A DNA stretch of 64,000 bases from Alteromonas sp. 1_MG-2023. GTDB taxonomy: Bacteria > Pseudomonadota > Gammaproteobacteria > Enterobacterales > Alteromonadaceae. The translations under genes were made by a program, and so were the position numbers. The stretch covers positions 27,215-91,214 of the forward strand of contig NZ_JAUOQH010000018.1 in assembly GCF_030547075.1 (NCBI RefSeq), written 5' to 3'. Numbering within the stretch: position 1 is the stretch's first letter; the number at the start of each line of letters is the position of its first letter. Below the pieces are notes generated by a model, which worked only from the letters and a program-made list of their open reading frames with translations, was not told the DNA's origin and did no database searches. Of this stretch, positions 36,328-47,225 are shown piece by piece.

Positions 36328-37974
36328 ATGAATGAGGCTCAGGGTAAGTTCGACTACATCATCGTTGGTGGAGGCTCAGCAGGCGCCGTATTAGCCACAC
36401 GTTTATCTGAAAACCCTACCTTGCAGGTTCTGTTGCTTGAAGCCGGAACAAAAGATTCTAACCCTCTTATTCATATCCCCTTTGGTTTGTCGTTACTGAG
36501 TCGCTTTGAAGGAATTGGTTGGGGTTATCACACCGCGCCACAAAAAGAGCTGTACGATCGTGAGTTGTTTTGGCCTCGAGGTAAAACCTTAGGTGGCAGT
36601 AGTTCGGTCAATGCCATGTGTTATATACGTGGGCAAAAAGAAGATTACGATCATTGGGTAGAGCAGGGCGCGTCGGGCTGGGGTTTTGACGATGTACTGC
36701 CTTATTTCAAACGATCTGAAAACTTTTTTAAAGGCGAAGACGAGTTTCATGGAGAGGGAGGGCCGTTACATGTCTCTGAACTTAAACACACCAGTGTGTT
36801 ATCTGAAGCTTTTGTGGATGCCGCAAGCCACGCAGATTTTGATGTTCTAGACGATTTTAACCGCGATATTCGCGAAGGTATTGGTTATTACCATGTCACT
36901 CAAATAAATGGGCAACGTTGTTCTACCGCCAAAGGCTATTTAAGCCAAGCAATTCATCGCAACAACCTTACTATTCTCACTGGCGTTGCTGCTGAAAAAG
37001 TGTTGTGTGATAACAATCGAGCCATTGGCGTGCAAGTGCGAGAGAAAGGTAAGGTTGCACGCTATTTACTAAAAAGCGAAACCGCCAATAGCGAAGTTAT
37101 TTTATGCGGTGGCGCTATTAATTCCCCTCAGTTACTTATGCTCTCAGGTATTGGGCCACGACATGAGCTAGAAGATAAAGGTATTCACGTTATAAATGAC
37201 TTGCCTGGCGTGGGGCAAAATTTGCAAGACCACCTTGATGCCATTGTCCAATTTACTTGCAAAGCACGAGAAGGTTACGCCATTGCTCCTGGCGCATTAC
37301 CCTCGTACATAAAAGCATCGTATGATTATCTGTTTCATCGAAAAGGAATTTATTCGTCTAATGTGGCAGAGGCGGGGGGCTTTGTAAGTTCAAGCCTTGC
37401 TACCCGTGGCCCAGATATTCAATTTCATTTCTTGCCCGCTATATTAGATGATCACGGGCGAAAGTTTGCCTTTGGTTATGGATACGGCGTGCATGTGTGC
37501 TGTTTGTATCCTAAAAGCAGGGGCAGTATCACACTGCAAAGTAGCCACCCTGCCGATCACCCCCTTATCGACCCCGGCTATTTAACTGCGCCTGAAGATA
37601 GACAAGTAATGATTGAAGGCATCCGAATGGCAAGAAAGCTGTTGGCAGCACCTACTTTTAACAAATTCGAAGGCACCGAGCTTCACCCAGGTGTAGAAGC
37701 TGAGTCTGATGAAGATCTACTTGAGTTTTTACGGGAGCGGGCAGAGACCATTTATCATCCAATAGGCACCTGTAAGATGGGCAGTAAAGACGACGCTATG
37801 GCAGTTGTGGATACTCAACTTAATATCATAGGGATGAAAGGACTACGTGTAGTTGATGCGTCTGTAATGCCAAGCCTGATTGGTGGTAACACTAATGCGC
37901 CTACCATTATGATTGCAGAGCGTGCTGTAGATTTAATTAAAGCAGACCATGAAGGGCTTGCTGCGCCTGTTTAG
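36328..37974 (+). CDS. GMC-family oxidoreductase (alcohol/choline dehydrogenase-like)
   Basis: A 548-residue FAD enzyme. The dinucleotide fold is FDYIIVGGGSAGAVLATRLS; GMC signature 1 is WPRGKTLGGSSSVNAMCYIR, signature 2 GGAINSPQLLMLSGIGP. The catalytic His lies in ETIYHPIGTCKMGS and the last conserved patch is GGNTNAPTIMIAERAVDLI. This is the clade of BetA choline dehydrogenase and AlkJ-like alcohol dehydrogenases. No BetB or BetI gene is beside it, so an alcohol other than choline, perhaps a fatty alcohol, is possible. The ATG at 36328 is chosen because GGAG lies 7 bases upstream, over a TTG at 36316. Confidence 0.9.
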   Translation: MNEAQGKFDYIIVGGGSAGAVLATRLSENPTLQVLLLEAGTKDSNPLIHIPFGLSLLSRFEGIGWGYHTAPQKELYDRELFWPRGKTLGGSSSVNAMCYIRGQKEDYDHWVEQGASGWGFDDVLPYFKRSENFFKGEDEFHGEGGPLHVSELKHTSVLSEAFVDAASHADFDVLDDFNRDIREGIGYYHVTQINGQRCSTAKGYLSQAIHRNNLTILTGVAAEKVLCDNNRAIGVQVREKGKVARYLLKSETANSEVILCGGAINSPQLLMLSGIGPRHELEDKGIHVINDLPGVGQNLQDHLDAIVQFTCKAREGYAIAPGALPSYIKASYDYLFHRKGIYSSNVAEAGGFVSSSLATRGPDIQFHFLPAILDDHGRKFAFGYGYGVHVCCLYPKSRGSITLQSSHPADHPLIDPGYLTAPEDRQVMIEGIRMARKLLAAPTFNKFEGTELHPGVEAESDEDLLEFLRERAETIYHPIGTCKMGSKDDAMAVVDTQLNIIGMKGLRVVDASVMPSLIGGNTNAPTIMIAERAVDLIKADHEGLAAPV

Positions 37975-38049
37975 ATTTATACTTTAAGGGCTAAACCTTA
38001 AGCGCTGTCCCTTAAAAGCAGTACCTCAAAGGTATACCCCAAATAGCCC

Positions 38050-38670
38050 TTAATTACTTTTTGGGGGCAGGGCTATTTGCATAAACAAATCAGCTGCGCA
38101 GTCACACATTTCATCTATATGGCTGCGATCAGCGTAAATTCCATCAATTAATAATCGCGCAATACCATGTAAGGTGCCCCAAGTAACCTGCGCCATTCGA
38201 AGCGCATCTTGACCTGCAGGTAACAACCCGGTTTGTTGCCAATATTTTGTCATTTCAACTTGGAACTGAAAACAAGGGTAGGCCACTTCTTTTAGCCCTT
38301 GTGTTGCCGCGTTGTCGTGCCAAATAGTGCGACCAAACATAAGCTCGTACATTTGAGGATTATCAGCGGCATAACCTATATATTCATGAATAAACTGACG
38401 AAATCGCGACTGCGGAGCAACATCATGCTGATCGAAAATTCGTTTAGCGTTGGTATGCCACTGGCTAAAACCTTTCGCGGCAATAGCACTTAGCAACGCG
38501 CTTTTATCTTTAAAGTGATGATAGGGCGCGGTGCGAGAAACCCCTGCATCTTCTGCAAGCTTTCGTAACGACAAACTATCTATGCCGAATTCAGCCACAC
38601 GTTTAGTGGCCGCTTCCAATAAAGCGGTGCGTAAATCGCCATGATGATATGTTTGTGCTGCGTTTGTCAT
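38050..38670 (-). CDS. TetR family regulator with WHG-type C-terminal domain
   Basis: A 206-residue regulator. The HTH region reads HGDLRTALLEAATKRVAEFG, then SLRKLAEDAGVSRTAPYHHF and KDKSALLSAIAAKGFSQWH, and the C-terminal half (about 85-195) resembles the WHG family (MYELMFGRTIWHD and MAQVTWGTLHGIARLL). It is divergent from the dienoyl-CoA isomerase gene, with two palindromic candidate operators between. The ATG at 38670 is preferred over a TTG at 38685; neither has a strong ribosome site. Confidence 0.88.
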   Translation of the reverse strand: MTNAAQTYHHGDLRTALLEAATKRVAEFGIDSLSLRKLAEDAGVSRTAPYHHFKDKSALLSAIAAKGFSQWHTNAKRIFDQHDVAPQSRFRQFIHEYIGYAADNPQMYELMFGRTIWHDNAATQGLKEVAYPCFQFQVEMTKYWQQTGLLPAGQDALRMAQVTWGTLHGIARLLIDGIYADRSHIDEMCDCAADLFMQIALPPKSN

Positions 38671-38725
38671 ACTGGTGTAAACCAAACCCTTTTTGATAGT
38701 TGAGACGAATAGATAACGTTTTATC

Positions 38726-38738
38726 TTGACACTGTCAA
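38726..38738. promoter_or_regulatory. Candidate TetR operator 1
   Basis: A perfect 13-bp palindrome TTGACA-C-TGTCAA. Its left half also forms the -35 box (TTGACA, 17 bases, TATCTT at 38749-38754) of a promoter for the rightward isomerase gene. Confidence 0.6.
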
Positions 38739-38752
38739 TATTGCATTTTATC

Positions 38753-38765
38753 TTGACGCCGTCTA
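38753..38765. promoter_or_regulatory. Candidate TetR operator 2
   Basis: TTGACG-C-CGTCTA is a near-copy of operator 1 with one mismatch between arms. The two 13-mers lie in larger direct repeats (ttttatcttgac) at 38719 and 38746, spaced 27 bases centre to centre. Confidence 0.55.
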
Positions 38766-38794
38766 GTTTGCAAAAATGTTAACAGGAGAATGAA

Positions 38795-39661
38795 ATGGAA
38801 GCCGAGTCGATAACGCAAGAAAATCCTTATTCAACCCTTGAAGTAAAGCAAAAAGGGTACGTTGCTCAGGTAGTGCTAAATAGGCCTGAAGCCATGAACA
38901 GCATGAACCCTGCCTTTTGGACAGAGTTTCCTGCCGCCATTCGCGCGATAGACGACGAAGGCTCTGCGCGCGTTATCATTATTTCTTCTACCGGAAAGCA
39001 TTTTTCTGCCGGTATGGATTTGTCCGTATTCCTGAACATGGCAAAAGACTTTAAAGGCGACCCATCGCGTCGCGCTGAACGCATGCGCCGTATGGTTATG
39101 CTATTGCAAGATAGCTTTACTGCCATAGAGCAAGCTCGTATGCCTGTTATTGGAGCAGTACAAGGCGGGGCCATTGGTGGTGCGGTGGATTTACTCAGTG
39201 CATGTGACATGCGTTATTGCACTAGCGATGCATTTTTTACCATTAAAGAAACCCAGTTAGGCATGACCGCCGATGTGGGCACTCTGCAACGTTTACCTAA
39301 GCTAATTCCTATTGGTGTAGTGAAAGAATTGGCTTATACCGGCCGCAACTTTGGCGCACAAGAAGCGCAGCAGTTGGGGTTTGTGAACAAGGTGTACGAC
39401 AGCCAAGACATAATGCTTACTGAAGTAAACAAGCTAGCCCAGTCGATTGCAATGAATTCTCCCGTCGCGGTAGCAGGCACTAAAACCATGATCAACTATG
39501 CCAACGAGCATACGATAGCTGAAAGCTTAACCTATATGGCCACATGGCAAGCAGGCATGTTCCAAATGGAAGATGTGATGAAAGCTATGGAAGCTCAGAA
39601 AACACAGTCGTTACCCGATTTTGAGCCACTTCATGGCGCAGTAAAGAAAATGAAAGACTAG
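38795..39661 (+). CDS. Delta3,5-Delta2,4-dienoyl-CoA isomerase-like crotonase
   Basis: A 288-residue crotonase-fold enzyme. The oxyanion loops are HFSAGMDLSVF and AVQGGAIGGAVDLLSACDMR. The three acidic residues that distinguish the dienoyl-CoA isomerases are present: Asp138 (CDMRYC), Glu152 (IKETQLG) and Asp160 (TADVGTL). Such enzymes move double bonds during beta-oxidation of odd-position unsaturated fatty acids, in step with 2,4-dienoyl-CoA reductase encoded 88 bases downstream. AGGAG is 6 bases before the ATG. Confidence 0.88.
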   Translation: MEAESITQENPYSTLEVKQKGYVAQVVLNRPEAMNSMNPAFWTEFPAAIRAIDDEGSARVIIISSTGKHFSAGMDLSVFLNMAKDFKGDPSRRAERMRRMVMLLQDSFTAIEQARMPVIGAVQGGAIGGAVDLLSACDMRYCTSDAFFTIKETQLGMTADVGTLQRLPKLIPIGVVKELAYTGRNFGAQEAQQLGFVNKVYDSQDIMLTEVNKLAQSIAMNSPVAVAGTKTMINYANEHTIAESLTYMATWQAGMFQMEDVMKAMEAQKTQSLPDFEPLHGAVKKMKD

Positions 39662-39739
39662 CGCAAAGCGACCGAAATGCTTATGCGCAATGCATTGTGA
39701 ACGAATTCTATTAAAAATTAAGAAACAGGCACTTATTAA

Positions 39740-41791
<2,052 letters not shown>

Positions 41792-42115
41792 GTTAGTGTT
41801 GTGTACATTGTAGCTGAAGTAAGAAAGTTCGTATAAACTTACTGACACTGATATAAACGCCAATATCAACAATGTTTGTTAAGGCCTATCCCTGCTGGGA
41901 TAGGCCTTTTTTCTGCTGTATTTTACAGGCAACTAAGCGCCAGCAATTATTTTTCGGAATTCTGTTGGTATTAGGCAGCTTTGTACGCAAAACGGACATT
42001 TCACAATTATTTCCCATGAAAACACAAGATATGGTTTTTAATGAGAAACGGGTGTTACTATGAAGTTTCAGTAATAAGCCCTGCACTGAATATTTTCACT
42101 TTTCAAAATTGAAAT
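41792..42115. other. fadH-downstream intergenic region (324 bp)
   Basis: Contains the terminator at 41881-41914. A 63-codon frame over it is the transcribed hairpin and is not called. The remaining AT-rich part should hold the promoter of the DUF3592-type gene. Confidence 0.55.
41881..41914 (+). terminator. Rho-independent terminator after fadH
   Basis: AAGGCCTATCCC and GGGATAGGCCTT form a perfect 12-bp stem around a TGCT loop, followed by TTTTTT. Confidence 0.93.
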
Positions 42116-42661
42116 ATGGATTTGATATTGGCCAAAGTAACTAAAAACAAAAATGACAAAATAGCGCGAATTATCCTTTATATTTTTCTTACTGTGGCGG
42201 TGTTTTTAATGTTTATTATGTTGAAAAACATTATAACTCCAATATACGGCAACATTAATTCAATTCATTGGATTTCAGTTGATGCCAAATTGTTAAACGC
42301 GTCGATTAAAACAACTACAACTTCCAGAAGCTCTTCAAATACAACCGTGTACATTTATTACGGCCCTCAGATTACCTACCAGTACGATTTTGATGGCACT
42401 AATTGTGTTGGACGTAGGGTCTGGTGGGTTGAAAGTACAGATAACGGTCCCTTGGAACAATTAGCTTATAAATTCAAATCTTATTATAAAGCTGGCAAGC
42501 CAATTCAAGTCTTTGTCAATCCAGATAAGCCTTGTGAAGCTGTCGCAGATAGATCTGTTCACTGGTCAAAATTAACAACTTCCGTGGTTATGCTTTTAGT
42601 GTTGTTGCTATTTGGTGGAGGCATCATGTACCTCTTACTTAAGATGCGAAAGAAATGGTAA
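42116..42661 (+). CDS. DUF3592-like membrane protein
   Basis: A 181-residue protein with two membrane segments (about 19-42 and 153-174) around an extracytoplasmic beta-rich domain including TVYIYYGPQITYQYDFDGTN and KAGKPIQVFVNPDKPCEAV. The N-terminal region up to about 40 residues is basic. The order matches DUF3592 proteins, where the domain is thought to be extracytoplasmic. The gene is AT-rich relative to its neighbours. The next gene is a second small membrane protein, 114 bases on. Confidence 0.72.
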   Translation: MDLILAKVTKNKNDKIARIILYIFLTVAVFLMFIMLKNIITPIYGNINSIHWISVDAKLLNASIKTTTTSRSSSNTTVYIYYGPQITYQYDFDGTNCVGRRVWWVESTDNGPLEQLAYKFKSYYKAGKPIQVFVNPDKPCEAVADRSVHWSKLTTSVVMLLVLLLFGGGIMYLLLKMRKKW

Positions 42662-42775
42662 TGGTCTTGTAACAGGCGTATTAAATGATGAGGCACAGTG
42701 CCTGGCTCTGTTTTGCTTCTCAGATAAGCATTATCATCGATTTTTGCGATGGCTATTTATGAAGGAGTAATATTT

Positions 42776-43360
42776 GTGGATACAATTAATAGAGTTATAC
42801 GCAGTCAAGAGAGCACGGATGGTATTTTCATTCAAGTTTTCGGTATCGTTTTATTGCTGCCTGCAATTACCCTTCTTTGCATATCAACTGACACAAAATC
42901 ACCTGCTACATACTTATTTTCTGGCTTTTTTCTCTCGTTCTCTATTCTCTTGTTGACGATAGGGACTTATCAAAAGCGGAAATTTTATAAGTTAGGCAAG
43001 ACCCCATTAACATTAACGCCATCATTCTGCACAATTGGTGAGGAATTTAAAGGCTCTATTGAAATTGGGAGGCCAAACTTTAATAGCGTTAAAGAAATAA
43101 CAATCACTCTATGGCGGCGAAGCAAAACGGCTGGCGATGAGAGTCGACAAGATAAAGTTTGGGAGTCAAGTTCAACAGCAAAGATTAACCATGTAAACGG
43201 CACAACTATCTTGGAGTTCAGCTTCACTATCCCACACGACAAGAAACCGACAAACAAAGGATTCTTCTCAAATAATAAATATTTTTGGGAGGCGAGTTTC
43301 GAGTTTGTTGAATCAATGCAAAGTATAAAAAGAACGTGGGAAATCCCTGTGAAAATATAA
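42776..43360 (+). CDS. Small membrane protein with extracytoplasmic or cytoplasmic beta domain
   Basis: A 194-residue product with two adjacent membrane segments (about 16-38 and 42-62) and a C-terminal beta-rich domain: FCTIGEEFKGSIEIGRPNFN, then NGTTILEFSFTIPHDKKPTN. Such domains are found next to DUF3592 genes. It is not recognised beyond that. The GTG at 42776 is chosen because AGGAG lies 8 bases upstream; an in-frame ATG at 42749 has no such site. It is probably expressed with the upstream gene. Confidence 0.55.
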   Translation: MDTINRVIRSQESTDGIFIQVFGIVLLLPAITLLCISTDTKSPATYLFSGFFLSFSILLLTIGTYQKRKFYKLGKTPLTLTPSFCTIGEEFKGSIEIGRPNFNSVKEITITLWRRSKTAGDESRQDKVWESSSTAKINHVNGTTILEFSFTIPHDKKPTNKGFFSNNKYFWEASFEFVESMQSIKRTWEIPVKI

Positions 43361-43451
43361 CAAGCGCCTCTAGTACTAAATCATATACTACGCGTTCCTT
43401 GCTATCACTCAAACAATAACAGAAAACTGCTAGATACCACCTGCGGCTGAA

Positions 43452-43681
43452 GTGAAGTTAAATATTCATCAGGTACATACGGACTGGGTTTAAAGATGAA
43501 GAATTTAAATGGAGCATTTGTATATACACATGGTGGCGCAATAAACGGATATGTTTCGGATATTTTTTATTTTCCAAAATTAGACGTAACAGTATTGTTC
43601 GCTATCAATACTTGGAAAAATCCCCAAAATTTTAGAGACGAATTACTTAATCTCGTTTTCAGCGAAATTTCAGAAAATTAA
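43452..43681 (+). pseudogene. C-terminal stump of a beta-lactamase-family serine hydrolase
   Basis: The frame from 43452 reads SEVKYSSGTYGLGLKMKN, then VYTHGGAINGYVSDIFYFP and LDVTVLFAINTW before ending at 43681. YGLGL and the HGG-x-x-x-GY motif are the last conserved landmarks of class C beta-lactamase/serine hydrolase proteins. The SxxK and YxN motifs and more than 250 upstream residues are missing, and an in-frame TGA precedes the fragment. It is a decayed gene remnant. Confidence 0.75.
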
Positions 43682-43749
43682 TAATGATGAAGTAAAATTT
43701 TGTAGAGCGATAATAAAGTTTGTTTCAACGAAGCGCCCCTCTATGCCGC

Positions 43750-44943
43750 CTAGTTTCCTTCCCGTACCTTTAACGTTAGTTCACTGTCTTGCGGGCTGAT
43801 TGAAAAGTCGAATTTTCCTAAAATATTCATGCCTAATAGCCCATCGGAGTTAGGCAGCGCTTCGGCGGGCAGTACCAGTGCTGAAACGTCATTAAAGCGG
43901 TAGCCTGCGAAATAAAAAGTTGGGATGTGTACCAATGGAGCGCTAATGGTGCCTGAAGCAGTGTTAACATCAAAGTTGCCAATAAAAGTAAGTTTTTTGA
44001 GCCCGCCTAGCTGATTAAATAGCCCGGTAGTAATTGCAGTCGTAGTGGCGCCAGTATCTAATACCATTTCAGCATCTTGGGTTAATGCTCTCACGCCAAC
44101 ACGGTATTGATCGCCTTCGCGCATAAGGGCAACGCGTGTAACATCGTTTCCTAAAAGCGTGTTGCCTAGCATGTTATCGGTTGATGCCTCGTTGATTATG
44201 CCTTCATCTCGACTTCTTTCATTGTAAGCAATGTTACGTACCGCATTTGCCGCTCTATCATTATAGGCAAGGCTGGCAAGCACATCCTCCATCAGAGTGA
44301 TTTTCTGTTGCCAAGCGTACGCCTTGGCAAGTTGAAGCGTATATTGTCTGTTATCAGGCACTCGTTGGAACAATGGCTCATTCAAATTTGCCAGTAAATC
44401 CCATTGGCTGTTTGCAGTTAATTCTTCTTGCGCTGTGTTGTAAAGATTGGTAATTCGTTTATCAACCTTGGCTTTGCTGGTTGGCGATAATGGCAATTCT
44501 GCTAAATCATGAAAATGGATAAGCGCATCTGATAGAGGCTGTGTTCTTACTATTAATTCTGCCTCTAACAGCAACAAGTTTTCATTAGTGGGGTAGTGCT
44601 GCAGTGCATTATTCAATTGCTGCTTAAGCAAAGCGTAATTACCGCTGGTTAACAGAAGGGTTAGTTCATGAATGTATTGCTCAGTTATCTGCAATTCATG
44701 CTGTAATGTTTGAGATGACTGACCCATTCGGTCTATTTGTCGTTCACTTCCAGCTACCGCATTATTCCTATGTGCTGCAGATCTCTCGTGATGGCCATCT
44801 AGACTAGCTGAAGATTGAAGCATAGACGCTTTATTCGCCGCAGCTATCTCTACGGCTTGGTTTAACGAAAGAAACAGATAACCGTTTAACAGCAACGATG
44901 CAGCCAGCACCACAAATAAACACGCTAATAGCCCTTTGTTCAT
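43750..44943 (-). CDS. Membrane-anchored retropepsin-like aspartic protease
   Basis: A 397-residue protein with an N-terminal signal anchor (about 5-30), a coiled-coil and TPR-like helical middle (about 60-230), and a C-terminal retropepsin domain: the active site is AEMVLDTGATTTAITTGLFN (D-T-G), followed by VNTASGTISAPLVHIPTF and SDGLLGMNILGKFDFSI. This is the TIGR02281-type clan AA periplasmic protease layout. Substrates are unknown. The ATG has GGAG some 13 bases upstream. It lies upstream of nothing obviously related; the thioesterase gene precedes it on the same strand. Confidence 0.85.
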   Translation of the reverse strand: MNKGLLACLFVVLAASLLLNGYLFLSLNQAVEIAAANKASMLQSSASLDGHHERSAAHRNNAVAGSERQIDRMGQSSQTLQHELQITEQYIHELTLLLTSGNYALLKQQLNNALQHYPTNENLLLLEAELIVRTQPLSDALIHFHDLAELPLSPTSKAKVDKRITNLYNTAQEELTANSQWDLLANLNEPLFQRVPDNRQYTLQLAKAYAWQQKITLMEDVLASLAYNDRAANAVRNIAYNERSRDEGIINEASTDNMLGNTLLGNDVTRVALMREGDQYRVGVRALTQDAEMVLDTGATTTAITTGLFNQLGGLKKLTFIGNFDVNTASGTISAPLVHIPTFYFAGYRFNDVSALVLPAEALPNSDGLLGMNILGKFDFSISPQDSELTLKVREGN

Positions 44944-44970
44944 GCGTTATAAAATCTCCATTTACAGAAG

Positions 44971-45432
44971 TTAAAGAATAGGATTAATGCATGCATCGCC
45001 ATAAATTGTTTTGAATTGCTCTGGCAAACGCTTTGGTTGGCCGGTATCTAAGCTCACACAAACAAACGTGGTTAAGGCTTCAAATACGGTTTTTTGCCTG
45101 CGTTCGCAAATAAACTGAAAGTGTCTTTTTAACGTGAGCTTGTTATCACAGCCAACAATCCAAGTTGCACACTGCAGGTTATCTCCTTCATGGGAGGGTA
45201 ACAGGTAATCAAGTTCGTGGCGTTTGATCACCATGGCACGGTTTAACGTTTTGTAATCTTCAAACTGCAAACCCAGTGAATTGGTATGCGCCCAAGCCAA
45301 TGCCTCGGCTTGCGCTAAATAGGCGACATTATTTACATGGTTGTAATGGTCCAAATGACTGGCCTTTATTTGCCAAGGGCCAGTGAAAGGTGATTGATAT
45401 CGCCACGGTAATGAGGGGGCTTCCATATTCAT
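44971..45432 (-). CDS. Acyl-CoA thioesterase, hotdog fold
   Basis: A 153-residue protein of the 4-hydroxybenzoyl-CoA thioesterase (YbgC-type) family. The signature DHYNHVNNVAYLAQAEALAW contains the catalytic Asp region (HYNHVNN), then FEDYKTLNRAMVIKRHELDY and CDNKLTLKRHFQFICERR along the hotdog strand-helix pattern. It hydrolyses acyl-CoA esters; chain length is not visible. It ends 27 bases before the retropepsin gene on the same strand. There is no separate regulation signal to see. Confidence 0.85.
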   Translation of the reverse strand: MNMEAPSLPWRYQSPFTGPWQIKASHLDHYNHVNNVAYLAQAEALAWAHTNSLGLQFEDYKTLNRAMVIKRHELDYLLPSHEGDNLQCATWIVGCDNKLTLKRHFQFICERRQKTVFEALTTFVCVSLDTGQPKRLPEQFKTIYGDACINPIL

Positions 45433-45497
45433 TAATCTCTATCGCTAGGTTGAGGCAACAAATGGATTATATGCTGCTTCATAAGGTGTTCACTTGC

Positions 45498-45557
45498 AAA
45501 GCACTTAAATATAAAGCGCTTAAATCCAAAGCGCTTAAAACTAAAGCGCTTGGCATC
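45498..45557. repeat. Four tandem 15-bp units containing AAGCGCTT
   Basis: Four units start AAAGC(A/G)CTTAAA or close variants at 45498, 45513, 45528 and 45543. Each includes the palindrome AAGCGCTT (the first has AAGCACTT). They lie in the 123-bp gap upstream of the thioesterase gene and downstream of the FFLEELY-type gene. Confidence 0.85.
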
Positions 45558-46302
45558 AAGGGTTTAAACTGCTCTGAACTTGAGGCAAAGGGTTATCTTC
45601 GGGCAAGCTAACGGTTTCATCGAACAATGTATTCATTAGGGCTTCTTCTCGTTCAAGTACTGGCTGAATAAAGCCTTGCACGTCACCAATGGCTTTGAAA
45701 GAGTGAAAACCGTTTTCGAGCAGTTCATGTAACGACAACAAACCAGCCAATTTTGCTGGGCGTCTAGATAAACTTATTAACATGCCAATGCCCCTAATTT
45801 TAATTACATCACCAAGTTGAACACCAAGATGCGCAATAATGTCTAGCTGACGTTGTCTGTCTATCTGACGGCCTGTGTTTCGATAGGCGAGGGCATAACT
45901 ATCTCGATTTAACGGCGCACCTTTAAGTTGATGCACCATTTGCATATCTAAATCAAAGGAAAGGGCGTTCAGTGCCAACGCATCGTTCATGGCGTTCATG
46001 GCTTTATCGGGAAGCACTTTAGCAAGCTTAGGGATCACCCGAACTAAATCAGCGTCTCGTTGGCTGAAATCTTTGGGGCCATAAAGCTCATCAACAAAAA
46101 ACTGCATAGCTTTTTGATAACGAGGTTGCTTGGCTAAATCTTCATGAGACACCAATAAGCGCTCACATTGCCAATGCTGGAGTTCGTGAATATTATCCAT
46201 GACACCCACTTTTTGCGCTAGGTCTCGCAGCGCATTCACTCTGTGTATATGCTTAACGATATTCTGAGGCACGTAAATAACATCCTTCCTAAATGTCTTC
46301 AT
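45556..46302 (-). CDS. FFLEELY-motif type conserved protein
   Basis: A 248-residue cytoplasmic protein, mostly helical, containing the motif QFFVDELYGPKDFSQRD at about residues 62-78, which corresponds to the FFLEELY motif of a conserved but uncharacterised gammaproteobacterial family. Other helical patches include AYRNTGRQIDRQRQLDI and LISLSRRPAKLAGLLSLH. No catalytic residues are recognised. The ATG at 46302 is chosen over one at 46347; neither has an ideal ribosome site, and a GTG at 46272 behind AGGAAGG is also possible. Confidence 0.65.
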   Translation of the reverse strand: MKTFRKDVIYVPQNIVKHIHRVNALRDLAQKVGVMDNIHELQHWQCERLLVSHEDLAKQPRYQKAMQFFVDELYGPKDFSQRDADLVRVIPKLAKVLPDKAMNAMNDALALNALSFDLDMQMVHQLKGAPLNRDSYALAYRNTGRQIDRQRQLDIIAHLGVQLGDVIKIRGIGMLISLSRRPAKLAGLLSLHELLENGFHSFKAIGDVQGFIQPVLEREEALMNTLFDETVSLPEDNPLPQVQSSLNP

Positions 46303-46583
46303 ACTAGCTTGACGCAAGCAGGTTGCGCATGCAAGTCGAGAAGCCAATCCTAAGCGCTAATTGATCAGGTCAATTTATAAGACCAATTTATAAGATAAGT
46401 ATACAAGACTGGTTTACTAGAAAAGCTTGAGGATAGGCGGGAGTAGAGGAGTCGAGAAACCTATTTTTTGCTGATATAATGCCTGCCCTTTTGTAAATGG
46501 CAGACAGGAAACGTTTTTGAACCTTAGTGTGTGGTGCAAGCTTACGTGGTTAACATATTCTCTCGGTGGTGGAGTAACGCTTC

Positions 46584-47225
46584 GTGGCGAATGAAATAGA
46601 CCCAGATGTACCTGCACTGATTACCTTGTTCAATAGCACCTTTGCTGATTTTCAAACACAGTTGGTATTAGGTGATGACGAACCAGTTTATCTGCCAGCA
46701 AGCAACGATATTCCTTTTCATCGTATTGTTTTCGCTCATGGTTTCTTTTCTAGCGCGCTGCATGAAGTTGCGCACTGGTGTGTGGCAGGCGAGAAGCGTC
46801 GGTTGTTAGAAGATTACGGATATTGGTATTGCCCTGATGGACGAGATGCCAAGCAGCAAGCTGAATTTGAAAGTGTAGAGATTAAGCCGCAGGCCATTGA
46901 ATGGGCCTTTACGGAGGCAGCAGGGCGACAATTCCAAGTTAGTACCGACAACTTAAATGGCGCAGAGCCCGATAGACAAGGCTTTACAAAAAATGTTGAA
47001 GCTCAATTAGCCTGGTACAAAAAACATGGTTTTCCACCACGAGCTGCACGTTTTATTGATGCCTTGGCACGTTGCTTTAACCACTGCTCAATACCTGATT
47101 TTCCGGCTAGTTCAGAGCTTGGTTCTGGGCTTAACTCAAAGCCGACTTTAAATGCTAATGTAGTTTGTTGCGCAGATCCGCAATTGGAAACACGGCCAGA
47201 AATCACTTCGAGTGCAGAAAGCTAA
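46584..47225 (+). CDS. epmC: Elongation factor P hydroxylase
   Basis: A 213-residue protein of the YfcM/EpmC family: FHRIVFAHGFFSSALHEVAH with the metal-binding HEVAH site, then YGYWYCPDGRDAKQQAEFES and EIKPQAIEWAFTEAAGRQF. EpmC hydroxylates the beta-lysylated Lys34 of elongation factor P. A long, Ser-rich C-terminal extension (about 185-213) goes beyond E. coli EpmC. The start is a GTG with GGTGGAG about 10 bases upstream. The stop overlaps the next gene's ATG (TAATG). Confidence 0.92.
   Translation: MANEIDPDVPALITLFNSTFADFQTQLVLGDDEPVYLPASNDIPFHRIVFAHGFFSSALHEVAHWCVAGEKRRLLEDYGYWYCPDGRDAKQQAEFESVEIKPQAIEWAFTEAAGRQFQVSTDNLNGAEPDRQGFTKNVEAQLAWYKKHGFPPRAARFIDALARCFNHCSIPDFPASSELGSGLNSKPTLNANVVCCADPQLETRPEITSSAES

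Noticed and set aside
41872..42063. 63-codon frame after fadH
   Set aside because: It spans the fadH terminator hairpin; its first 14 codons are the stem and T tract.
45390..45611. 73-codon frame with a pentapeptide KALK-type repeat
   Set aside because: The repeat results from the 15-bp tandem DNA units; the frame overlaps the ends of two real genes and has no ribosome site.
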